The notes under the pieces were generated by a model. That model was not told where the DNA came from. It saw nothing but the letters and a program-made list of their open reading frames with translations, and made no database searches. From contig JBBMOL010000073.1 in the NCBI GenBank assembly GCA_037954665.1, positions 1,426,001 through 1,490,000 of the forward strand: DNA of 64,000 nt. The letters run 5' to 3'. The position numbers were made by a program, and so were the translations under genes. This stretch comes from Laguncularia racemosa. Its lineage: Eukaryota; Streptophyta; Magnoliopsida; Myrtales; Combretaceae. Of the stretch, positions 47,938 to 59,670 are shown one piece after another (position 1 is the stretch's first letter; each line of letters opens with the position of its first letter).

Positions 47938-48672
47938 TTTATCCCTCCTATGCCCAGCAGAAGCAATTTGAGACTACTCAAAATTCTGCTCCATATGCTC
48001 ATGAAATTGATCCATTTCTACTCTAAATATTCTCCTCATCTCCATTGTTAGAGTTTCCATGATCAAGTTTGTATCAATTTTCCCCATCACACTTTTGGGA
48101 GAATTTCTCTAAGACATATTTTTTTGCAACAGACACAAAGATGATAATAGAAAATACATATCCTCACTAAATCACTCCTTCACGTGTTTTGCCACTTAAT
48201 CACTGAATGTCTCTCTAATCACTCGTGTTTTATTTCTCACAAGATTCAATTGGCTTTTGTGCACTCTAATGTTCTCACCACTCTTGCCTCTTCCTCAATT
48301 TTTTAGAATTCAACAACAAATCAGAAGTCGTTCAGTAGATTTCAATAGATTCCTTTGTTGTGGGAATCAACAATTCAACAAGTCACAACAGTTTCCCCAA
48401 CACTTCAATCAACTTAATTATGGACTTCAACACAACCATTGTTAAGAATCCCAATTTTTTTTTGACTATTCAACAAGAAATTAAACATGAATCAATTAAA
48501 TGCATATAGTGATTGCTATAACAAGTTTAATAAAATCAACAGATACAGAAAGATTCAAACTTTTCTGTCTCTCTTTTTTTTAATACAAATTTTTGAAACC
48601 TAGATGTATAAAGAACAAAAATTGGATTCAAGATAGGCAATTTCTAATCAACCCGATTGCTTTGATACCAAA

Positions 48673-49371
48673 TGATACGAACTCCATCAACTTGTGCTGA
48701 AACCCGAGATCAATTTGAAACTTGAACAATCATCAATTGTTCACGAATGAAGGGAAAATCACGACCCGTTGCTTACAGAGAAGCAAGAACCTTGGTATGA
48801 TGTTTACGCCACAATTGAGATGGAATACTGATTGATATTAATGTTATGAACTTCACGAAATGATTCCAATAAGTTCAAAATTCCTCAAAAACAGAAGAAA
48901 AGGGTATTGTAATTTCAATTAGCCAATTTTTTTTTTTTTTTTTATAATGGAGTTCTTGATGACTATTTATAGTCTCCACACAAACTACAACAAAATGTAT
49001 AAAACCTTACTTGAACTGGTTTACTTTTCTCCTAAGCAGGCACTCAAAGCCAACGACTTAAATGTCCCTTGAACCGGCTTATAGAGTAAGCTGGCTACTT
49101 AGGCCGGCGGCTTACTTTGTCGGTCTTCCATGCATTTCAATGCTGCCCACTTTAGGCCGGTGGCCTTCTTTCAAAGCTAGCCACTTAGGCTGGCAGCTTA
49201 AGACTCCAAGCCCGGTAGTCTTCAATACTCTTGAAGCAATCGGCCTTTAATTACACTCTCGACTTCCGTTCTCATGATCTACACTTCGAATATTCCCGTA
49301 CTCTTTGTTCCCAACTCTTTATCTTGTCCTTAATCATCCTTGGACTAATCCTCTTAATGTGATCTTCATTA
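48673..49371 (-). repeat. 5' LTR of outer element
   Basis: 699 bp, uninterrupted. On the minus strand it starts TAATGAAG (TGATGAAG in the other copy) and ends CGTATCA. The TATA box is the complement of 48964-48971. A primer-site relative TTTGGTATCAAAGC (tRNA-Met type, TGGTATCAGAGC) follows on the minus strand at about 48672-48659. Confidence 0.8.
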
Positions 49372-49804
49372 GAAACTAAGCAATACAATCACACACATAA
49401 ACTTACAATAGGTCTAAATTGTAAAGATTTTCCCCTTAGTATTACATGGCCAAACAATATTGTTAGGTGATATAATTAGATTTTGAAGGGAAATCTTATA
49501 TAATTTTGAATGGATTGTTGCCAGGGTTTTAGTATAAATAGTCATAAGACATTATATTTCAGTTAGTTTCAATGAGTGGATTTCACAAAAAAAAACCCAC
49601 GAAAGACTTTGTTCTTCTCTTTTTCCTAATCTTATCAGTTGTTCATAACAATTGTGGTGATTGATTTTTTTTCTTTTTCTTTTTCTTTTTATGATTTTAT
49701 TTGTGAAATCTTTAACATATCGAATTAAATTGAACAAACTCTAGTTCAATTAATTTAATTGTGGTGTCACAGACTTATCAATTGAATTAATAGTTCATAT
49801 ACCC
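49372..49804. other. intergenic spacer between two elements
   Basis: AT-rich, with no gene recognised. Confidence 0.5.
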
Positions 49805-50187
49805 TTAGATGATACAATAAGGTTTCATATTTGTTATTGGTGTTAGTTTTCCAGCAAATTAACAAGAAATTGAAATTTTTGGGTTTTTGAATTTTATAAT
49901 TTCTATGAGTTTTTTTAATGAAAATAAAAAAGTATAATATAATTTTAGATATTATACATTGAGATTAAATTGAATTGGTTTTTAGGGTTTATTTAATATA
50001 ATGTACAAATAAATTTTAAAGGGTTGTTTAATTCTTAATTGATATGATGTACAATTAAGAATTAAATGTATTTCAAATCATTCAATTGATATGATTTACA
50101 ATTGAATAATGTGAAAAGGAATTTGTCGTAACAATCAATCGAATAGATAGGATAGAAGGTAAAGTAAAGCCTTAGGGTTTTTAAAGA

Positions 50188-50805
50188 ATTGATGTAATGT
50201 CCCTCAAATAAAAGGTAACAAAATTCTAATCATCGAGATGCCTTTTGATGTAGTAGCCTAGTGTTCATCAAAAATTTAAGGTTAAACGTGTTCGACCTAG
50301 AGTAGTCTCAAGATAGGTGACCCTTTGGGAAGTAGCTACATCATGGGGATAAAATTGTGTAATGTACCATACTAAAGAGGACAATACCTTGATGGGAAGA
50401 GTTTTAGTTAGGTTGTCACAAGTGATATTAGAGCAATGTACTAGTTGGAAGTAGAGGAATTAATTACCACATAAGGTAAAGAGCCACATTATGGCAACAT
50501 CCTTTGAGCTTATAAGGGAGAACCTTTTGAGGTGTGGTCATGAGCCTATGTAATGAAACTAGTGACGATGTCAATTATGTAAGTAGGGGAGATTGTGATA
50601 TCTCTCAAATAAAAGATGATAGAACTCTAATTATCGAGGTGCCCTTTGATGCAATGGCCTAAACTTTGTTAGAACTCTAAGTTTAAGTGTGTTTGACCTA
50701 TAGCAATTTTAGGATAGTGCATTAAGGGACAAAACCATGCAGCATACCATACTAAAGTGAAAAATGCCTTGGTGGGAAGGGTTTTGGCTGAGTTGTTACA
50801 ATTGA
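50188..50805 (+). mobile_element. TRIM element with perfect ATTGA duplication
   Basis: A terminal-repeat retrotransposon in miniature at 50193-50800 (608 bp): LTR 50193-50420 (228 bp, TGTAATGTCCC to TTGTCACA), internal 173 bp, LTR 50594-50800 (207 bp, TGTGATATCTC to TTGTTACA). A primer-site relative GTGATATTAGAGC follows the first LTR, and a polypurine tract AAGTAGGGGAGAT precedes the second. ATTGA flanks both sides (50188-50192, 50801-50805). There is no coding capacity. It sits inside the 3' LTR of element C, and the empty site is seen in the other LTR near 54700. Confidence 0.85.
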
Positions 50806-50864
50806 TAATTGAACTAACTGATAATGAGTCTCATGACAAATATTAATAATAAACCTTGACATCC

Positions 50865-52650
50865 CTCGTTATGACCTAAAACCTAAAAAGTGGCGGTGGT
50901 TTGGCACATATTTCACTTAATTAAAACAAGTAAAGTTTCCTATCATTTACATTGGTTTTTAGGCCAATTTTAATTTTGAAAATATTTATTAATTTTGAGA
51001 GAAAACACTTATTTAATTGCTTGATTTGTCTGGCTTTTACCATCGAAAAATACTCATTGAAATCTTAGTTTGTACAAAACATTTTCAAAGGGTAACAAAT
51101 AATATAGGAGCTCATAAAAATTCAACAACTTAGCATTCACAAAATCCATCTGCAAATATTCATAAAGTTCTACAATTATATAAGTGATAAAGGTAGCTAA
51201 ACATATGACACTCTCCATCTATCGTCATCTTGAATCCTAGTACAAGATTGCTTCATATATAGAGTACAACAATGCCTAAAAGGACAGATAAGGAGTGAGC
51301 CATAAGGGCCCAGTACATAGTAACACAAGCACACATAAATGACACACATGACCTACATCTAATGTAGCAAGCGATAGTTTAATTAACATAAATATTTAGT
51401 TAAATAAATAACAATCACAAGATTACTCATGACTTCAAAACACAACAGGAGACTAGAGTTCTGATGTATCATAGCAACCATTGGGGGTTAACGGGAGCAA
51501 TTGGACTCTACGCTAAAATGAAAATCAAAAACCAAAAAATAACCTCATTTAGATTTTATTACCGTTATGCAATCATCACTGATCATAGTTTAACTATATT
51601 ATACCACTTGTCGAGTTCATAAACCTTAAATGACTCTCGATATATTTTCCCTCTGCTTTGAATGATTGTTATTTGACATGATTCCACCTATTAGCTACCA
51701 TTGAGCCATCTTTGATGACCTAAGCACCTAATTATTTTATCATCCCAAAACTATGATTGCAACTATAGTGCTAGTCTAAAAGTATCACCTGTTGACTTAA
51801 GCAACTAAGCATAAGTAAGATGCAATTAAATTAGTCTAGTTGAATATTAGTTTGATTTATTTATTTCTATCTTAACACGTGATACGCAATTACTACATAC
51901 CTTTTGAGAACTTAAAAACTCTATCACCTAAGTTTGAGGATACCTCAAAATTTCTTTTTAACTAGGTCTTCTTCAACTTTTAGCTATTTCCTTGAGTCAG
52001 ACGAAGCTCATAACCAACATTGGAAAAGCACTCTAAGGGTTGCCACTTGATGGTTTTCCTTAGTTGATGAAGATGAGAGTTAGAAAGAGATAGAAAAGGG
52101 AAGTGGCAACGTATAAAGGAGAAATGGGCTGCCTTCAATTTTTTTCCCCCTAACCTTAAAAGTATTAAAAGGGCCCACTAAGTCTAGAACTAAAAGTGCC
52201 AACTTTTACTAGTTTTCTCATTTAGGCTCTTGATGGAGTTAAATTTATCTAATGGTTAATTTTAGACATTTTAAAGTTCTTGACATTTATTTGCACCATT
52301 TTAACTTCTCTTTGAAAATTTTCTTATTATAGCCCGACTTAGGGGAAAAATGGTCATTTTGAAAATTAACCCATAAACTAACCTTCTTAATTGATTTAAA
52401 AAAATTCCCTCATTGACCTAATTACTTTATTTGATGACATGGGTTATTTTATTAGAAGTAAGAACCTCTTTTTGAATTTATCTTGATAAAATTGAGCATA
52501 ATGGAAAATTAGTCATGTTGAAATTTCTACTTCTAAATTTTATAAAATTACCCCTAAATTAACTTTTGAAATTTAAAAACATGCCTTTAATTTTCTTCTT
52601 GGAAATTGTTTTTTCATTTACTTAACTGACCCTGAAAAATTGAGTTATTT
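50865..52650. mobile_element. 1.8-kb insertion in element C LTR
   Basis: Absent from the other LTR, where the sequence continues across CGTCCCC near 54755. CATCC is present on both sides (50860-50864 and 52651-52655), consistent with a 5-bp target duplication. The insert begins CTCGTTATGACC and has no recognisable coding sequence. It could be a solo LTR, but its termini do not have clear TG..CA form, so the class is open. Confidence 0.5.
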
Positions 52651-53422
52651 CATCCTTAAGGGCACAAGTGTCGTAAAATGAAAGATGGACTAATAACTAA
52701 TACTGAAAATAAAACTAATAACTAAATGTAGAATTAAACATAAAATAAAATAGTAACAAATAAAATAATATAAAAAAAATTACGTGTGTTCAATATCCAT
52801 GAAAACCATGCAAAGTTCATAAAGTCTAGTTAATTCCATGAACTTGGCGCAAATCTACATGTAAGTCTTCTAAAGTCAAGCTTAAGAAATTTATTCTTTT
52901 CATTACCCTCGGGCTCAAGAAAATTTGTCAGCAAATCTTGAATAGGATATCCACCTAGATCAAAGACAAACCTGTAAAAGAAAAATATAAGGACTTTGCA
53001 ATAGCTTAGCCACATAAAAAATGTTATCAACAACCTATGTTCATTCCACCCATCATGAACCTTATGAACCAAACCAATGAGAACCCCATGATGAATGCCC
53101 ATCTTTTGTAATTGCACATCACTATTAAATGGACATGTTGCATATGACACCTGAACCTCTAATGCGACTTTAACATTCAACTCATGATTAATGGAGACAA
53201 CTAACTACTCTTCCTTTAGTGAGTTAATCTTCTTCACTTCAATTGATGATTTAGTACTCACCTCATTCTCATTTGTTTCCTCCATAGCCTCTGCCTCTAT
53301 TTTATCCTCTACTTCACTCTCTATCTCCTTGCTTATGACATCTATAGCATCAATAACTCTATTAATCTCAATAAAGTCCGTGGAAAGTTATTCTTGAACA
53401 CTCTCTAATGATCCTAGGTCAT

Positions 53423-53704
53423 CTACTTCACCTCAATAATAAATATAGGAACACCATTCACAAGCTTGATTGCACACTCATTTGGACATTGATATGCAAG
53501 ATGGCCTTGGCCTAAACATATTCTACATTTCAAATCCCATTTATCATCATTTATTCTATACTTTATACTCTTCAACAAATTATCCATTTTCTTTTTATGG
53601 TGGTCTCTCAGAGTATCCATTTCCCTTTTATTTTGATCTATACATGCATCTAACATTATGTAAGCCATCTCTACCATCTTATCTAATTTTCTAATATAGA
53701 CCAT
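53423..53704 (-). pseudogene. gag zinc-knuckle remnant, element C
   Basis: A 93-codon open frame on the minus strand ends with C-x2-C-x4-H-x4-C (CRICLGQGHLAYQC), the gag nucleocapsid knuckle, preceded by a Lys/Asp-rich helix-like stretch. No gag capsid domain is readable upstream. Downstream, 53400-53190 reads as an acidic stretch and 52990-52900 contains TNFLEPEGNE, which corresponds to the last residues of the polyprotein before the polypurine tract. Most of gag and all of pol are missing. Confidence 0.6.
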
Positions 53705-54298
53705 AATTTTTTTTTTTACTAGACCAAAATTTAAAACTCATAAAAATTCAATTTTTTTTTCAATGCTTTTTTTTCCCTTCTTTTTCTTTCCTTTTTTTTT
53801 GGCAAAATAAAAAAAAACTAAATTAATGACATGTCAACACTTACATTAGCACTTTGGTAAGTAACCACATTAATAGAAATGCCAACTCAACCCTAGTTCC
53901 ATGTTAACCCCTTCCTTCTTCCTTTCCCTTGTACATTTATGCTTTATAGCAACACAAAATCACCATAACATGTCTAAAAGTAGCATAAGCATGTCTAGCG
54001 ATATAAACTTTGGCAAGCAACACCACTAGCAACTCCTGTACACACATCACTAGTGACTTTACAAACTCTAACCACTATTGTGCACTATAGCCATTGATGA
54101 ACAACTAGAACCCTAAATTAAATGACCTGTAACTCCTACAATATGCAACTTCGATGAGACTAACCCAAGTAGCTCTATGTGACTCCGTTCTTCTTCAAGT
54201 GACTACGTTCAGCATAGCGAATAACCCTTATCTCACACTCTTCAAACATTCTCAAATACTTAGGAGTGCCACTCCTAACCTGAGCTCTAATACTAAGA

Positions 54299-54979
54299 TG
54301 ATATAATATGGTTTCCAATTTCTTGTTGGTGTTAAGGTTTCAAACAAGTTAACAAGAAATTGATATCTTTGGGTTTTTTATTTTTGTAATTTTAATGGGT
54401 TTTGCGGTTTAAATGAAAATAAAAAGGAATATGAACAATCTGATCTTAGATAATGCACTAAGATTAGATTGAACTGGTTTTTTATGATTTGTTTGATATG
54501 ACACACAAATAAATCTTAAAGGGTTGTTTAATTCCTAATTGATATGCCACATGGTCAAGAATTAAATGTGTTTTAAATCATTTAATTGCTATGACTCAAA
54601 ATTGAATAAGGCAAAAAGGATTTTGTCATAACAATCAACGAGATTATAAGACTGAAGGTGAAACAAAGCTAAGCTTTAGGGTTTTCAAAGAATAGATAAT
54701 TGAACTATTTAATAATGAATATTATAACAAGCATTAATGAGAAACTCTAACGTCCCCAGGGGTATAAGTGTCATAAAAAGAAAAACAGACTAATAATTAA
54801 TACTGAATCTAAACCAATAACTAAATACTGAATTAAACATAAAAAAATAGTATAGAATAAATGTGCAAGTCTTCAATTTCCATGAAAACCATGCAAAGTT
54901 GATAAACTTCAATTAATGTAACTTAGCTCAAATCCATGTATAAGTCTTCTAAACCTAAGCTTATAAGATTGACCTATCA
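54299..54979 (-). repeat. 5' LTR of element C
   Basis: 681 bp, TGATATAATATGG to GACCTATCA on the plus strand. Aligns in order with 49810-50187, 50806-50860 and 52656-52902. Confidence 0.75.
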
Positions 54980-54984
54980 TTAGG

Positions 54985-55589
54985 TGTTTAGAAAATTTGT
55001 GCCTTATTATAGCATGACGCTATCAAGGGGACTCAAAGGATTGCACACAAGAGCGAAGGATTTCAAGATTGAGCTAGAATTGATAAGATAATCAATGTGG
55101 TTTGAATAAGTTAATCGATTATGACATTGAAGTTAAAATTGATTAGGAGATCAAGTTGTACTCATTGAAATGGTGAAAATTAATTATAAAATGGACTTGA
55201 ATTAAGATAATTATATAAGGCCAAGATAGGTCTTCCCATCCTCCAAGTGGTATAAAGCCCTAAGAGAATAAGTAAATTTTCTTTTAATTAGAAAGGCTTA
55301 AAAGATTATATGAGCTTAAATCCCATGCACAAAGGCATATGTATCATGATAGACAAGTGTGTGCAGTGATGTGGCAATTCTATTAGCTAAGAGTGAGATA
55401 ATGCATGTGACATAGATGGACAAATGTCAAGCATATATTTGGGTAATATAAGAGTTCAAAATCATCATCCAATTTCTATGTGAGAGGAAGAGAGCATAAT
55501 TCCATTATGTTGCTTATGGCATGTGGACTATAAGCTGATAGATGTTGAATAGACATTAAATCCAATTGAGGCCTCCTCTTCTTATAAAC
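54985..55589. other. intergenic, possibly LINE-derived
   Basis: No readable protein. It may be the decayed 5' continuation of the LINE remnant that follows. Confidence 0.4.
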
Positions 55590-56540
55590 TAGATGCTAAG
55601 ATTTGGAATTCAATCTATAATTTGCAATGTATTCCTAAACAAAAGCATTATTTCTAGAGACTTTATACAAACCCTTTAGATACTAATAAAAATCTTTCAC
55701 ATAAGAAAGTATGACAAAGCCCTTAATGTCCTCTTTGCTTGGAATATGCAATTATAGAAGATTTGTCTTTTCATTATAGATGGGTTCACTTAACATGATT
55801 TAAGTGTCGCTAGTTGAGTATTGAAGATTTTGACACCAATAGAATGGATACGTGGGTTGAATTTTTTGTGCATGATGTTTACCAAGTTTGCCATAATCTT
55901 GTGGCATATATGGAAGATGATAAATGAAGGTCTATTCAACGAAAAGGTTTTGAATCTTATGAAAGCAATCCATAAAATTGTTAAGAAGGAATGCATTGAG
56001 ATCTTTACAAGTTGTGAGCAAGAAAAGAAGATCGAAGTTACTATCACAAATGATAGATGACACCTTAAGAAGATTTGGAAGTCACTAATGAGTCTTACTA
56101 TCAAAGTTAACTATGATGATTCATTCAACCAAAGTACAAACTGTAGTGGACTATAAATTATCGTAAGAGATGCAACGAGATTTTCACAACATGCTTATTA
56201 GATCTTGTAAAAGGAATTCATAGCTTAATAGTGAAAGCAATGCAATAAGGAAAGGCATGCTAGTAGCAAAAATAAGAAATTGGATTAAACTTTGGATTGA
56301 AAATGACTAAGATTTCTCATGATGCAATTATGACAAAGAGAGCTAGATACTAAAAAATTTAAGGGATCATTTAAGACATTATTTAAAAAAAAATTCTTAT
56401 TTCTTGTAATTTCTTTGTAACTTCTAGAGAAGCTAATGCATGTGCTCATTGGTTATCTAACCAAAGTAAACTTGGGATGAGTTACAGTTATCGGGTTGTT
56501 GTACCTTTATCCCCTCTTCTTCATCTTTTGTAGGTGGACT
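55590..56540 (+). pseudogene. LINE 3' end: zf-RVT and RNase H remnants
   Basis: Scattered plus-strand frames give the order expected at the end of a plant L1-type LINE: IWNSIYNLQCIPKQKHYF then CPLCLEYAIIEDLSFHY (zinc-binding region after the reverse transcriptase), IILWHIWKMINEGLFNEK (linker), VNYDDSFNQSTNCSG with IIVRDATR (RNase H start), and REANACAHWLSNQS (RNase H end). Frames are broken by stops and shifts. No poly-A tail or target duplication was defined, although an A-rich stretch occurs near 56600. Confidence 0.65.
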
Positions 56541-56731
56541 AGGAAACTCATTAACCTGACTCAAGTTCTTTAAATTGAATAATTTGATTATCTTTTTTGG
56601 CCAAAAAAAAAAGAAAAAAGAATCAAACAAGACCTATATTTCAATTAATCAAAGTAGGTTGTGGGTAACGGTTCTAGCAGAGCATTCATCTTATACTTTA
56701 GTCAATTGTAGTTACCCATTAGTTGGCTAAA
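56541..56731. other. spacer between LINE remnant and element D
   Basis: Short AT-rich sequence with an A-rich tract at about 56605-56620; nothing further is recognised. Confidence 0.5.
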
Positions 56732-56736
56732 GCTTA

Positions 56737-57330
56737 TGATGGGAATCAAATCATGTTGCTTACAAAGTTATTCAATGGATGATTCAAATCACACGGACTG
56801 GCGAAGAACCCATCTAAGCTGGCCATAAAAGCTAGTGGTGTACCCTTTTGAACCGGCCTCAAAGGCCAATGACTTAGCCATCTAGGCTGGCCCTCAAGGT
56901 TAGCGGCCTAAGTCTCCAAAGCCGCTAACTTTGGAATGGCCAACGACCTTCATTCTAAAGCCGGTAGCTTATGTAGGCAAACCGGTTGAATCTTGTGACT
57001 TTTCGCATTTTCTTTTCTTTTCTATATATATGTTGTAATGTAAGGAGTGGGAGACTTTTGAACATTTGAGAAATTGCATATTGAAGTTTGATCTTCATCA
57101 TTTTACTCTTATCAATCCATGGGATTGTGGCGAGTTATGGTATTAGATTGTTGTGTGTTATATCAATAAATCCGTACTAGGACTACTCTCTTGCTGGTGC
57201 GTCATATCCAGTAAAGGCTTAAGGTTTATTTTGTGTTTTTGTTCCTTAATTCGATTGTTGGATTCAGTTATCATTGATTATCTCCTAGAAACTTGAATTA
57301 TTTGATTATAGAATCATTTGTGGTGCACTA
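56737..57330 (+). repeat. 5' LTR of element D
   Basis: Contains GGCCGGC-type GC-rich repeats in its first 250 bp and a TATATATA box at about 57024. It differs by many substitutions and some indels from the 3' LTR, so the insertion is not recent. Confidence 0.75.
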
Positions 57331-57677
57331 TCTTTTGGTATTAAAGCTCATATTAAGATTAGGGATTGTGACTATTGAAATTCCATTGAGAAATTAGGGT
57401 TTTGATATTGTGAAATTGTGTTGCGGTTGGTTGAGGTTGAATCGGGATTGAACACTAGTTATCAATTCAGTTGTGCTGTTTTTGTGCAATTCAATTTGGG
57501 TTTGTTCTTCGAATTCATATCAATTGAAAATTAAGGTTTTTCTTCGTTGTTGTTGTTGTGGATTGTCGCCTAGAGATTTGAATTATCTTATTATATTGTC
57601 GTTTGAGGTATATCGTTGTTGTAGTTTGTGATTGTGACTTGTGAATTCTGTGCTGGGATTGCAATTTCCATTGAGTA

Positions 57678-59437
57678 TGTCAAACGATAGTGTTAATGGG
57701 GGAATCGGGAATGAAGCCTACAGCTAGGTTGGAGGAGGAGTGCAAGGTTGTCGTGCTGCAGGTGGATGATGAACTATAAAAGAGCAGTTGCATGACCTGA
57801 CTACTATTATTGCTAATCTAGCAACATGGGTCAATTAGATGACCTTACCTTAACAACAGTGGCAAATCCACAGGTACCCCCACCTAGGGTAGCCCTTAAT
57901 GTTGTGGGTAAAGAAGGAGCTTTAGGAGGAAACATGGGTAGATAGGTTAGAAGAGAGTATTATGCTTATAAAGAGGAGAGGGATGACAACTTTGAGGATG
58001 AACTTTATCCTAACCATAAGTTTAGACTGCCTAGAGGTCTAGAGTATGTAAAATTGCAGATGCCTTCATTTTTTGGAAGGGGGTCTGTAGAGGATTACCT
58101 TGATTGGGAGGATAAGGTAGAAGGACTCTTTGAGTGCTATGAGATTAATGATCATATGCGAGTTCGTCTAGTAGCGATTGAGTTTATAGGTTATGCCGCT
58201 TTGTGGTAGAAGAACCTTGTGGCTAATAGGGGGAGAGATGTTGATGCTGAGATTCATACTTAGCAAGAAATGAAAAGGGTGTTGAGGAAGAGATTTGTTC
58301 CAGAACATTATAGACATGAGTTGTTCATGCGTCTATTAAAACTGAGACAAGGATGTAAAATTGTAGATAAATATGTCCAAAAAATTAAGGTGCTCAAGAT
58401 TCGTTGTGGAACCGTTGAACATCTTGAGCAAACTATGCATGATTTGTATTAAGGCTGAAATATGAAATTGCTTGTATAGTGGAGTTGCAACGGTATGACA
58501 CACCTGATGAGGCCATCCAGTTAGCTTTAAAAGTTGAGAGGTAGAGGCGCTTTAATTCGTATAGAGCATCGAGTAATAGGTATGAATCCAATACTCAACT
58601 ATATAGGTTAGATAGTGAGTAGGTTGAAAAGGGAAGAATTGATAAAGCTGTCGAAGCAAATGCAACAGTTGCTAATAGGGAGAGGTAAAGTTTTAGAAAA
58701 GGTAAAGCAGTTGCTGGGGCTAATATTAGACAAATAGTGCTAGGGTCATCAGTTGAGAAGATTTATCAAACCCAATGCTTCAAATGCATGGGCTTTGGAC
58801 ACATGGCTACTCATTGTCCCAACAAAAAGGTGATGACTGCTATAGAGGTGGAAAGTAAAGATGACAAGAAAGAGGCACTTGAGCCAACAGATTTATTAGT
58901 AGTGTTAAAGGAATATTATGAGGATTTAGATGTTGAGGTACATGAGGACAGGGGCAATGATCAATATCTGGCCATTAATGTGTTGCGTAGGATAATGACT
59001 ATATCTCCAAATATTGAGGATATGCAGAGGGCAAACCTATTCTATATTCCTTACAGGGTCAAAGGTAATCTTTGTATCCTTCTTATTGATGGTGGCAGTT
59101 GTACCAATGTTATAGCAGCTGCATTAGTGAATAAACTGCAACTAGTCACTACACCTCATCATAAGCCCTATGAATTACACTAATCGAGTGAACAAGACAG
59201 TCTACATGTACTAAGAGGGTTAAGGTTCCAATCAGCATAGGAAAAAAGTACCAGGATATAATTGATTGCGATGTTCTCCCTATGTGCGCATCACATTTAT
59301 TATTGGGTAAGCCCTGGTTATTTGATAGGAAAGTGTTGCATGATGGGTTTAGAAACACCTATGTGTTTCAGGAGGATGATAAACGGGTTGTTTTAAGTCC
59401 TATGTCATTGACTGAGGTGCATGAAGCCTAGGAGTAG
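57678..59437 (+). pseudogene. gag-protease remnant of element D
   Basis: Begins at ATG 57678 but has many stops (for example 57732). Readable parts are LQMPSFFGRGSVEDYLDWED and FVPEHYRHELFMRLLKLRQG (gag, 58050-58350), CFKCMGFGHMATHCPNKK (zinc knuckle C-x2-C-x4-H-x4-C, 58770-58830, in an open frame of 148 codons at 58737-59183), LLIDGGSCTNV (protease active site DGGSC, near 59090), and after a shift MCASHLLLGKPWLFDRKVLH (protease end, 59280-59340). The gene is clearly dead. Confidence 0.8.
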
Positions 59438-59670
59438 ATCAAGAAAGCCATTAAAAGAAAGTCTTTATTAGTGGGGCAAAAGGCACTAGAAGACAAACTG
59501 AACAGAGTGGAACAATCATAGGAAATTCAAAAGTTTTCAGGATAATCACGATGTCAGGATAAGAAACATAGGCAAACCGAGGTTTTCAATCCAGGTGACT
59601 TTCAAGCATTTTCATTTAAAACAGAGGAGCCATCAGATTTGAGGACAAATCTTCCATAGGTCCAAGGAGA

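Larger units (their letters stand above)
38137..49371 (-). mobile_element. minus-strand Ty3/gypsy element (outer host of the nest)
   Basis: In minus orientation: 5' LTR 49371-48673, primer site just inside it, gag (47937-47080), protease (about 46910-46409), integrase C-terminus (about 46400-45930), polypurine tract (about 45940-45926), and a 3' LTR 45925-38137 split by the nested element 38763-45885. The flanks AAAAC (38132-38136) and GAAAC (49372-49376) match at 4 of 5. Reverse transcriptase, RNase H and the integrase core are missing. Frames carry shifts and stops, so the element is dead and non-autonomous. Confidence 0.75.
49810..54979 (-). mobile_element. minus-strand Ty3/gypsy element C with two inserts in its 3' LTR
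   Basis: The 5' LTR is 54979-54299 and the 3' LTR is 52902-49810. The primer site (complement of about 54279-54296) resembles tRNA-Met, as TAGTATTAGAGCTCAGG. A polypurine tract GAGCCCGAGGGTAA lies before the 3' LTR. The flanks TTAGA (49805-49809) and TTAGG (54980-54984) match at 4 of 5. The 3' LTR is 3093 bp as it stands. Removing a 608-bp TRIM and a 1786-bp insert with their duplicated 5-bp sites leaves about 689 bp, close to the 681 bp of the other LTR. The internal region is only 1.4 kb and degenerate. Confidence 0.7.

Noticed and set aside
46560..48051. Plus-strand open frames of 62-84 codons
   Set aside because: Antisense to the gag and protease remnants of the outer element.
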